From assembly GCA_018449715.1 (NCBI GenBank), contig JAAVVA010000002.1, forward strand, positions 124,001-188,000: a stretch of 64,000 bases of DNA, in the 5' to 3' direction. Made by a program: the position numbers and the translations under genes. The notes beneath the pieces are model-generated. The model worked only from the letters and a program-made list of their open reading frames with translations. It did no database searches and was not told the origin of the DNA. This stretch comes from Acidobacteriaceae bacterium dw_441 (GTDB lineage: Bacteria > Acidobacteriota > Terriglobia > Terriglobales > Acidobacteriaceae). Within the stretch, counting starts at the first letter, position 1. The number at the start of each line of letters is the position of its first letter. Shown here in pieces: positions 8,408 through 15,158 of this stretch.

Positions 8408-9121
8408 TCAAAATTTATCTTCAGACTTCGCCACAATATTACGGATATGATCTGCCTCCGCGGATGCTGTTTTGTGAACGAGACGGTAACGATGATTTGG
8501 AAGACTCGGATGGATAGCTGGGATAAACGTGACTTGTTGACCGTTCAAAACCAGGGTGAAGCGGTCCGTCGCATCGATAGAACTCCACTTCGCAATGTTC
8601 CAGTTCTTCATCGCATCAGGAACGAATCCACTCAAAAACATCGTCGGCCATGTTCCAAGTGAAATCACGTACCTTGGCCTCAAGACATCCAGAGTAAGCC
8701 TTAAAAAATCCCTGCAACGAGAAGTAAACTCAAGATCCTTCGCTCCCGGAGGATCTCCAGCATTGCGAAGATTACCTTTTCGCAAGCAGGGCCACGCATT
8801 TGTGAAGAAACATTCTTCCGGCGCGATCCCCACCTGTTTTATGAGCGTCTCAAGTCCCGACCAGGTCTTTGGACTGTCCCGCATCTCGCTCTCAGGCTTT
8901 TTGAACTCAGCGTCATAGTTCTCTTCGTTATTGAAATCCGATCCCAGGAACAGGACTCGGATCGGCTTCGATGGGCGCCCTGGGTTCCATAATCCATCTC
9001 CTCCGGGGAAAAAAGCGCGACAGGGCATGAATCGTTCTAACTTCACACAGTTTTTAGCGTAAGGCTCAATACTGGCCAAATTCTTTTTCAGTAAGTTGAT
9101 CTGCTCTAATAGCTGTTCCAT
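8408..9121 (-). CDS. Uracil-DNA glycosylase-like superfamily protein
   Basis: A 237-residue protein with the ordered motifs of the UDG superfamily: FLGSDFN (58-64) at the motif-1 position, FFTNAWPC (105-112), RYVISLG (150-156) and IPAIHPSLPN (200-209). The last matches the catalytic HPS loop, with His204. The classical GQDPY water-activating motif is not present; GSDFN stands in its place. A standard repair glycosylase is therefore doubtful, and it may be one of the uncharacterised UDG-fold proteins found in mobile or defence contexts. The coding sequence is visibly AT-richer than its neighbours, which suggests acquisition. The strong GAGGAGG upstream is positioned for a different, out-of-frame ATG at 9128. 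Confidence 0.7.
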   Translation of the reverse strand: MEQLLEQINLLKKNLASIEPYAKNCVKLERFMPCRAFFPGGDGLWNPGRPSKPIRVLFLGSDFNNEENYDAEFKKPESEMRDSPKTWSGLETLIKQVGIAPEECFFTNAWPCLRKGNLRNAGDPPGAKDLEFTSRCRDFLRLTLDVLRPRYVISLGTWPTMFLSGFVPDAMKNWNIAKWSSIDATDRFTLVLNGQQVTFIPAIHPSLPNHRYRLVHKTASAEADHIRNIVAKSEDKF

Positions 9122-9128
9122 AGAGCAT
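9066..9128 (-). other. Possible 20-codon upstream reading frame
   Basis: GAGGAGG stands 7 bases before an ATG at 9128, the ideal spacing. That frame encodes 20 residues and stops at 9066 inside the UDG-like gene, whose own ATG is 7 bases later in another frame. It could be a leader peptide that couples or limits translation, or the spacing to the main start (about 15 bases) could simply be loose. Confidence 0.25.
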
Positions 9129-9145
9129 TAGTATGCCTCCTCATT

Positions 9146-9158
9146 TCTCTTAAAGAGA
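9146..9158. promoter_or_regulatory. 13-base perfect palindrome upstream of the UDG-like gene
   Basis: TCTCTTAAAGAGA is a perfect inverted repeat with a single-base centre. It lies 25 bases upstream of the UDG-like start, in the promoter region of an isolated accessory gene. It is an operator candidate for an unknown regulator. Confidence 0.35.
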
Positions 9159-9298
9159 CGCTTGATTTGCCCTCAGCAAAAAAACGCCTAGTAAGAAAGA
9201 GCAGAAGAAATTCCTAGAAGGATAGGGCGGTATATTTACGGATGCAGCCCACCTCATTGCTTATCAGCCTTTGTGTTTCTCCGCAACCAATCAATCAG

Positions 9299-9904
9299 CT
9301 AAGGATGGCAGCTTGCATCCTTGCTCCCCGGAAAACAGGTCGGCGAGTAAGAGCGCGCAGCGCCTTGCAGTTGTTTGTTCCTCAGCATCTGCATCTGCTG
9401 CTGTTGGAAGGCGCTTCCGGCAGCGCCGCCATTCTGGTGCTGCCTATACGAAGTCAGGGCAACAAACGCCATCAACTCCGCCAGAATAACCTGCTGCTCG
9501 ACCGGGTCCTTCGGAGCCGTGATCTTGACCCGATACTCCTGAACGAAGGACGCCATCTGCTGAGAATTCTTGTTCGCAAAGTAACCGTTGAGATAAGGCA
9601 GATCGCGCACGATGTTTGCCAGCCCCGCCCTGATCCCCTCATCCATGCCCGCGTAGTCGCGGGGAATGGCGCTGCGCATCTGGCGCACGAAGTCAGGCCC
9701 GGGAGCCTGCACATGAAAGATCGACGCGCCGTAAGCGTTGGCCTGCTGAAGCGCCTGCAAGCTCTGATCGCTCAACTGAGGAGTGGCCTGCGCTGCCCCC
9801 GTCCCCGCAGCACAAAAGCCGGATGCTGAACATCCGCACAGCGCCACGATGGCGGCCCCAACGCGGTTACGCAAAAAACGACTGGATATCTTCGAGGATC
9901 GCAT
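9299..9904 (-). CDS. Exported protein of unknown function
   Basis: A 201-residue protein with a basic, hydrophobic N-terminus (residues 1-32) that looks like a Sec signal peptide. Cleavage would be near FCAAG or the following Ala-rich segment. The mature part is helical and Gln/Ala-rich (for example QQQQMQM near residue 168) and ends with a short Cys-containing tail. No catalytic motif is evident. The start is supported by AGGAGGGG 5-12 bases upstream. It is separate from both neighbours and I do not recognise a family. Confidence 0.6.
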   Translation of the reverse strand: MRSSKISSRFLRNRVGAAIVALCGCSASGFCAAGTGAAQATPQLSDQSLQALQQANAYGASIFHVQAPGPDFVRQMRSAIPRDYAGMDEGIRAGLANIVRDLPYLNGYFANKNSQQMASFVQEYRVKITAPKDPVEQQVILAELMAFVALTSYRQHQNGGAAGSAFQQQQMQMLRNKQLQGAARSYSPTCFPGSKDASCHP

Positions 9905-9989
9905 GATGCCCCTCCTGACACGGCAAACTATAGTGAAGCCGTATTAAAAAGAAGAGAATTGCAGTGGGCTTTCTCTGCGACAGAACCTC

Positions 9990-10340
9990 TCAATCAGCCT
10001 TCTCCTGCTTCTTTTGCAGTGCTTCCGCGACCATCTCCGGCGTCGTCAGTTCATCCGGCATCAGCCGTACGCAGAAGGTGTTGATGACCAGCCCCGCACA
10101 CAGGAAGATCAGGCACACGAGGATGCCGGCGAGCAGGGATTCGACCGTGAGGAAGGCGCTCAGGAGGGCCAGCATAATCAGGGGAGCCCATATCAGAAGC
10201 ACGGCAAACAACGCGCCCACCACCTCCTTGCCCACGCGATAACCACAGGAGCGGCAACGAGCTGAAGAGGAAGGCCCCATCACCATCCTTCGCAGAACTC
10301 CGAGACACGAGGGCGATCCGCAATGTGGACACGTGTTCAT
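9990..10340 (-). CDS. Zinc-ribbon protein with two membrane helices
   Basis: From the ATG at 10340 the protein is 116 residues and opens directly with the zinc ribbon CPHCG...CRSCG. An in-frame GTG at 10364 would add eight residues. Two hydrophobic segments follow (ALFAVLLIWAPLIMLALLS and LLAGILVCLIFLCAGLVI), then a short charged C-terminus with repeated Gln/Lys. The topology suggests a small inner-membrane protein with a cytoplasmic metal-binding head. No specific family is recognised. Confidence 0.6.
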   Translation of the reverse strand: MNTCPHCGSPSCLGVLRRMVMGPSSSARCRSCGYRVGKEVVGALFAVLLIWAPLIMLALLSAFLTVESLLAGILVCLIFLCAGLVINTFCVRLMPDELTTPEMVAEALQKKQEKAD

Positions 10341-10381
10341 CGACAGGCTGGCAAAGCTCCCCACAGATACAGGACAAAGCA

Positions 10382-10409
10382 GAAGGCCGAAGCATCTGCC
10401 TCGGCCTTC
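10382..10409 (-). terminator. Terminator hairpin after the sugar dehydrogenase gene
   Basis: GAAGGCCGA (10382-10390) pairs with TCGGCCTTC (10401-10409), and an inner GCA/TGC extends the stem past a mismatch. It lies 25 bases beyond the minus-strand stop at 10434. The stem core GGCCGAAGCA is shared with the hairpin at 8342-8372. Confidence 0.75.
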
Positions 10410-10433
10410 GTGCGTTTGATAAGTTACCCCGCT

Positions 10434-11654
10434 TTACTTCGGCGTCACGCGGTACACCCCGCCGGTCTTCGAGTCCTCGACCATCCACAGCGCGCCATCG
10501 GGAGCAACCTCCACGTCACGGACGCGGAAGCCGATCGACCAGCGCTCCGCAGGCTTGGCCCCGCCCTTGCCGTCGAAGGTGATGCGGTTCAGCGTCATCG
10601 ACCCCATGCCGCTGATCAGCGCATTCCCATTCCACTGCGGGAACATCGCTCCCTTGTAGAACATCAGGTTGCCCGGAGCGATCACCGGCGTCCAGTAGAT
10701 CACCGGCTTGGTCAGGTCCGACCGCGTGTCCGGGCTGGGGATCGGCACATCGTCATAGTTGACCGCATACGAGACCAGGGGCCAGCCATAGTTCTTGCCC
10801 GGCTGGATCAGGTTCAGCTCATCGCCGCCCTTCGGCCCGTGCTCCACCTCCCACAGCCGTCCATCAGGAGCGAAGGCCAGGCCATACGGCGTGCGATGTC
10901 CGCTGGTCCACGTCTCCGCAGGAGTCAGGTTCGGCCCCGGGAAGGTGTACGTCTTCACCACAGGAGCCGTCTTCGCCGCCTCCGTGTTCTGCGGCGGATT
11001 GATCACCGGCACGCTGGCAGCGCCCGTCTTTCCGGCCTTGGGATTGCCCTTCGCGGGCTTGCCATCCAACGTCAGGCGCAGAATCTTGCCCAGCGGCTGG
11101 TTCGGGTCCTGCGCGGGAGTCATACGCTGCCGGTCGCCGACCGAGAGGTACAGATACTTCTTATCCGGGGAGAACGCGACCTGCGCGCCAAACTGTCCGC
11201 CGAGACCCCGCTCGCCGTCGCGCCAGATCACCTTGAGGTTTTCAAGGCTCGCCGTATCCTCACCGAGCTTCAGCTCCGCCTTCGCCAGCGCCAGGCTCGA
11301 ACCACCGTCGCCCGGCTCCGAGTACGTGAGATATACGCTATGGTCCTTCGCGTAGAACGGCGACAGGAAGACGCCCAGCATACCGCCCTGCCCCTTGTAG
11401 AGAACCTCGGGCACGTTCGAAACCTGCGTCTTGGCTCCCTGCTGCGTTACCACCCACAGAGCGCCCACCTTCTCCGTGATCAGCATCTTTCCATCCGGCA
11501 GGAAGGCAATCTTCCAGGGAAGATTGAGAGTCGTCACCTTCGTTACGCTAAAAGGCACACTCGGCTCGGGCTGCTGCGTGCCCGCGTTGATCTGCGCGTT
11601 TACCTGAGTCGCCGACAAGGCCAGAAATAGCCCCGCCATCACAAATCGCTTCAT
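10434..11654 (-). CDS. PQQ-dependent aldose (sorbosone-type) sugar dehydrogenase
   Basis: A 406-residue periplasmic protein of the GSDH (soluble glucose dehydrogenase-like) six-bladed propeller family. It has a Sec signal peptide ending at VNAQ (residue 21). Family motifs are LPWKIAFLPDGKMLITEK, GQGGMLGVFLSP, YSEPGDGG, HRTPYGLAFAPDGRLWEVEHG, GGDELNLIQPGKNYGWP and a C-terminal RDVEVAPDGALWMVEDS. In characterised members PQQ oxidises an aldose and passes electrons to the respiratory chain. No PQQ biosynthesis genes are in the window, and the sugar used is unknown. A 6-bp inverted repeat (CACTAT/ATAGTG, 11707-11722) lies upstream. Confidence 0.85.
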   Translation of the reverse strand: MKRFVMAGLFLALSATQVNAQINAGTQQPEPSVPFSVTKVTTLNLPWKIAFLPDGKMLITEKVGALWVVTQQGAKTQVSNVPEVLYKGQGGMLGVFLSPFYAKDHSVYLTYSEPGDGGSSLALAKAELKLGEDTASLENLKVIWRDGERGLGGQFGAQVAFSPDKKYLYLSVGDRQRMTPAQDPNQPLGKILRLTLDGKPAKGNPKAGKTGAASVPVINPPQNTEAAKTAPVVKTYTFPGPNLTPAETWTSGHRTPYGLAFAPDGRLWEVEHGPKGGDELNLIQPGKNYGWPLVSYAVNYDDVPIPSPDTRSDLTKPVIYWTPVIAPGNLMFYKGAMFPQWNGNALISGMGSMTLNRITFDGKGGAKPAERWSIGFRVRDVEVAPDGALWMVEDSKTGGVYRVTPK

Positions 11655-11754
11655 CTCGTCGTCCCTCGTCGTTAGAGATTGTTCCGGGCCAGCAAACAGT
11701 GTCCAACACTATCCTAATAGTGAACTGGCCGTTCCGGGTAACTCTCCCCTGGTT

Positions 11755-13377
11755 TCAGTGCCCACCCGAGGGCTTTCCGCTCACCTTGAACTTCGGAATC
11801 AGGAATACCAGGGGCATCACCGCAATCGTGAACCACCCGATGGCGCGAAACACGTCCATGAACCCGAGCAGCCGCGTCTGCGCATCCAGCTCCTGATAGT
11901 AGTGAAGATACGCGGCCCTCGCCGCATCCACATGCGAGTATCCCTGGCTCATCAGGTAGTTCGTCGTGCGACGCACCGCGTCCTGTAGCCACGCCCCTGA
12001 CGCCGGAAGATTCGCCGACATCACCGACTGGTGATAGCTCTGCCGCCTCTCACTCAGCGTCGTCGCAAACGAGATTCCGAAACTGCCTCCCCAGTTGCGG
12101 AAGAGGTTCGTCAGGCTCGAAGCGCGGTTGTTCTCATTCGGCTTTAGCTGCGAGTAGGCCACCACGCTCAGCGGCACGAAGAAGAACGCATACCCCAGTC
12201 CCTGGAACACCCTCGCCAACGCGAAGTGTTTGTAATCGCTCTGCAGCGTCAGTCCGCTGTAGTAGATCATCGAAGCCGCCACCGTCGTCAGGCTGAAGAT
12301 CAGCAGGTTTCGGGGAGACACCAGCCCTCTCTGCACCAGCTGCGCTCCCAACGGGGCCAGCAGCGTAATCACGAAGGCTCCCGGCCCCAGCACCAGTCCT
12401 GCATCAATCGCGCGATAGCCATACAGCGATTGCAGAATCTGAGGAATCATCGTCGTCGTCGCAAACAGGCCGAAGCCGAAGGCGAAATAAAACACCGAAG
12501 CCACCGCGAAGCTCGGATACCGTAGCAGCCGCAGCTCGATGATCGGGTCGTCGGTTCCCTTCAGCTCCCAGAAGATCGCAGCGCCAAAGCACGCCAACGC
12601 AATCCCGAACAGCCAGCAGATCAGCGGGCTTCCGAACCAGTCGTCGATCTGCCCGCGGTCCAGCAGAATCTCCAGCGCCGCCGATCCCAGCGCAAGCAGC
12701 CCGATGCCAACGCCGTCGATCCTCAGCGCCCCGCCCTGCCGTGCCTTCTCGCGCTCCTCTTTGAACGACGGAGGGTCGCTCACAAAGCGGTTCGTTAGAT
12801 AAAGCGAAAGCAACCCAATCGGAATATTGATCAGGAAGACCCAGCGCCAGTCGTAGTTATCGGTGATCCACCCACCCAGCACCGGCCCGATCGCCGGGGC
12901 CGTCACAATCGCCACCGTATACAACGCGAAGGCCGAGGCCCGCTTCGCCGGAGGAAACGTGTCCACCAGGATCGCCTGTTCCACCGGAGCCAGCCCGCCG
13001 CCGCCGATGCCCTGCAGCACACGGCTGATCAGCATCACGCCAAGGCTCGGCGCAATGCCGCAGAAGAACGACGTCAGCGTAAACAGCGCCACGCAGGCCA
13101 TGTAGTAGTTCTTGCGGCCGAAGACGCGGCTCAGCCACGCGCTCATCGGCAGCACGACGGCATTGGCAACAAGATACGTCGTCAGAATCCACGTAACCTC
13201 GTCGAAGCTGCGCCCCAGACCTCCCGCAATGTGCGGCAGCGATACGTTCGCAATGGAGGTGTCCAGCAGCTCCATGAACGTCGCCAGCGTCACCGTCAGG
13301 GCAATTACCCACGGATTGACCGGCTTCCGTGTCCCCGAGGCCTTCTGTTGCGGCAATGCCTGAACCGCTGCTCCCAT
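11755..13377 (-). CDS. emrB: EmrB/QacA-type DHA2 multidrug exporter
   Basis: A 540-residue MFS transporter of the 14-helix DHA2 family. The first helix carries LDTSIANVSLPHIAGGLG, the DHA2 signature with its Asp. Motif A is seen as WLSRVFGRKNYY, and motif C as APAIGPVLGGWITDNYDWRWVF. Helices then continue to the cytoplasmic C-terminus. The start has AAGGGA 5 bases upstream. It lies downstream of and in line with a TetR gene, with an operator in the 115-base gap, so it is probably repressed by that TetR. No EmrA adaptor is adjacent. The substrate is unknown. Confidence 0.9.
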   Translation of the reverse strand: MGAAVQALPQQKASGTRKPVNPWVIALTVTLATFMELLDTSIANVSLPHIAGGLGRSFDEVTWILTTYLVANAVVLPMSAWLSRVFGRKNYYMACVALFTLTSFFCGIAPSLGVMLISRVLQGIGGGGLAPVEQAILVDTFPPAKRASAFALYTVAIVTAPAIGPVLGGWITDNYDWRWVFLINIPIGLLSLYLTNRFVSDPPSFKEEREKARQGGALRIDGVGIGLLALGSAALEILLDRGQIDDWFGSPLICWLFGIALACFGAAIFWELKGTDDPIIELRLLRYPSFAVASVFYFAFGFGLFATTTMIPQILQSLYGYRAIDAGLVLGPGAFVITLLAPLGAQLVQRGLVSPRNLLIFSLTTVAASMIYYSGLTLQSDYKHFALARVFQGLGYAFFFVPLSVVAYSQLKPNENNRASSLTNLFRNWGGSFGISFATTLSERRQSYHQSVMSANLPASGAWLQDAVRRTTNYLMSQGYSHVDAARAAYLHYYQELDAQTRLLGFMDVFRAIGWFTIAVMPLVFLIPKFKVSGKPSGGH

Positions 13378-13398
13378 CGTTCCCTTGCCTTTTTATAA

Positions 13399-13421
13399 TT
13401 TGAGACTAAACAGTCTCTTTT
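13399..13421. promoter_or_regulatory. TetR operator in front of emrB
   Basis: TTTGAGACT-AAAC-AGTCTCTTTT contains a perfect GAGACT/AGTCTC inverted repeat. It overlaps the AT-rich promoter just upstream of emrB. A second site of the same design lies before the tetR gene (14116-14138). Confidence 0.7.
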
Positions 13422-13492
13422 AGACAAAGATTACGATGTCCCCGCGAAGGCCTCCGATTCCATATATTTTCAGCGCTCAGATTCCACAGGCT

Positions 13493-14092
13493 TTACGAGA
13501 CGGAAGACCCAGCCCGCACCCGCAGCTCAAGATAGGTGTCCAGATGCTCCATCGCATCCTTCAAGGCCTGATCGTTCTTCTCGATGCGGCTCACCAGCAT
13601 CCCTCCTTCAAGGCCCGAGACGATCAGTCGAGCCACCTGCTCGACGTCCACATCCGCCTGCACTGTCCCGGCAGCAATCCCATCGGCCAGAATCTTCCGC
13701 AGCATCTTCTGCCAATCGCGAAGCGCATTCCGCACCCGCTCCCGCAGAATCGGATTCCCATTGTCCGAATCCACCCCGGTATTCAGGATCGGACATCCCC
13801 CCGGAATCCCCGACCGGAAGACGAACCCCGCGATGTAGTGCTTCAGCCGGTCCACGTGGTTGGGAATCTCCTCCAGCCCCTGCCGCCGCAACGCCGAGGT
13901 CACCTTCCAGGCATAGTCGAAGGCCTCGGCGGCGATCTCTTCCTTGCTGTCGAAGTGCCGGTAGATGCCGCCCTTCTCCAGCCCCGTGGCCGCCATAATG
14001 TCCTTGAGGACACACCCCTCGTATCCCCTCTGATTGAACAGGGGCGCAGCCGCCGCAATAATCCTCTGTCGAGTCTCTTCTCCCTTATTCAT
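13493..14092 (-). CDS. TetR/AcrR-family transcriptional repressor
   Basis: A 199-residue regulator. The N-terminal helix-turn-helix is clear: TRQRIIAAAAPLFNQRGYEG followed by the recognition region VLKDIMAATGLEKGGIYRHF (about residues 28-47). The C-terminal ligand domain contains a Cys in GGCPILNTGVDSD, a segment common in the TetR_C_11/YcdC-like branch. The start has GAGAGGA at a good distance. Matching operators stand before this gene and before emrB, so it most likely represses itself and the exporter until a toxic ligand binds. Confidence 0.88.
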   Translation of the reverse strand: MNKGEETRQRIIAAAAPLFNQRGYEGCVLKDIMAATGLEKGGIYRHFDSKEEIAAEAFDYAWKVTSALRRQGLEEIPNHVDRLKHYIAGFVFRSGIPGGCPILNTGVDSDNGNPILRERVRNALRDWQKMLRKILADGIAAGTVQADVDVEQVARLIVSGLEGGMLVSRIEKNDQALKDAMEHLDTYLELRVRAGSSVS

Positions 14093-14115
14093 GCACGTTC
14101 CTCTCGAACAAGCCC

Positions 14116-14138
14116 AACAAAGACCCTACGGTCTCAAA
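14116..14138. promoter_or_regulatory. TetR operator in front of tetR
   Basis: Read on the minus strand, TTTGAGACC-GTAG-GGTCTTTGTT matches the emrB operator in arms, spacer length and T-rich flanks. The AGACC/GGTCT arms are perfect. It lies 24 bases upstream of the tetR start, which suggests autoregulation. Confidence 0.65.
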
Positions 14139-14148
14139 TCCATAAAAT

Positions 14149-14997
14149 TTAGACGCCGGCCCCCTCTGCGGAGATTCCGATTACGTTCAGCATCCTTCCC
14201 GTCCGTCCCTCTTCCATCCTGTGCGAGAAGTACCTCCGCCCCCCATCCTCCTCCAATTTGCATCCTGTGCATTCTCCGATCAGGCTAATTGCGTTTGGAG
14301 CAACTCCCGCGACCAAAAGCTGCCTCCGGTTCGCCTCCCACAGGTCGATCCTCAATTGAGCGGAGCCATCCTCTCCCAGCACCTTGCTCAGCAATTCTTC
14401 ACCGTAGGAAAACTCGGTGGAAAACTTCTCACGAACCTCCTCGCCCACTGTGTAGCAGCACGCCCCGATGCTCGGCCCCACCGCCGCCAGCAGATCCTCA
14501 GGCCGCGAGCCATACTCCTTCCTCATCGCCGCCACTCCCTGCTCCACGATCCTCGCTGCGGTCCCGCGCCACCCCGCATGGAACGCCCCTACCGCTCGCC
14601 GCACCGGATCGACCAGCAGCACCGGAACACAATCGGCAGTCCCTGCTGCCAGCAGCACGCCGGGAGCATCCGTCACCAGCCCGTCTCCCTCGAGCACAGC
14701 CTTGCCATCGTGCGTCTCCAGCCTCCTCGCCCGAGCCTCTTCTCCCGCAACAGGCCAGATGCGGTTTCCGTGTACCTGCCGGATGGTCACCAGCTTCATA
14801 GCAGGCCCGCCAGCCTTCTCCACCAGAAACCTCCTGTTTTCAGCGACATTGGCGGGATCGTCCTCTTTCGTCCATCCCACATTCAGCGACCGCCCCCCAT
14901 AAACCGTCGAAACTCCGCCCCGCCGCACACTGAAACCATGCCGCAGCCATTGCAACTTTCGCCACCCCGGCACATCTACAACAAAGGCTTCTGCCAT
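14149..14997 (-). CDS. pgeF: Peptidoglycan editing factor PgeF (laccase-domain, YfiH family)
   Basis: A 282-residue protein of the DUF152/Cu-oxidase_4 family, long annotated as polyphenol oxidase. The E. coli member removes mis-incorporated L-Ser from muropeptide precursors. The metal-site residues are all seen: His76 in QVHG, Cys123 in ADCVPVLL and His140 in FHAGWRG. The signature GPSIGACCYTVGEEV follows. It lies 56 bases upstream of tetR on the same strand, so partial read-through is possible. The -10-like TAGAAT (15007-15012) lies nine bases before the ATG with no Shine-Dalgarno. Confidence 0.9.
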   Translation of the reverse strand: MAEAFVVDVPGWRKLQWLRHGFSVRRGGVSTVYGGRSLNVGWTKEDDPANVAENRRFLVEKAGGPAMKLVTIRQVHGNRIWPVAGEEARARRLETHDGKAVLEGDGLVTDAPGVLLAAGTADCVPVLLVDPVRRAVGAFHAGWRGTAARIVEQGVAAMRKEYGSRPEDLLAAVGPSIGACCYTVGEEVREKFSTEFSYGEELLSKVLGEDGSAQLRIDLWEANRRQLLVAGVAPNAISLIGECTGCKLEEDGGRRYFSHRMEEGRTGRMLNVIGISAEGAGV

Positions 14998-15158
14998 AAT
15001 GGATTCATTCTAAAGTCGACGGCGGGTTGACTTTTCCCGGCCCAGACCGTCTTCTTACAGGGACGTCTCCGGACCCTCCCCGAAAAGATAACTGCCTTGT
15101 TCTTCAATAATTATTTGCTTCTACGGTCGGGCGCCTGTAAGATACCGCGATTGTAGAC

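Noticed and set aside
5629-8436. A 935-codon open frame on the minus strand opposite czcA
   Set aside because: It is a mirror of the strongly biased czcA reading frame. Its composition is His/Asp/Arg/Gly-rich with no motif, while czcA is complete and conserved.
11697-11722. Inverted repeats GTGT/ACAC and CACTAT/ATAGTG as an operator of the sugar dehydrogenase gene
   Set aside because: The arms are short and no regulator gene is adjacent; too weak to list as a site.
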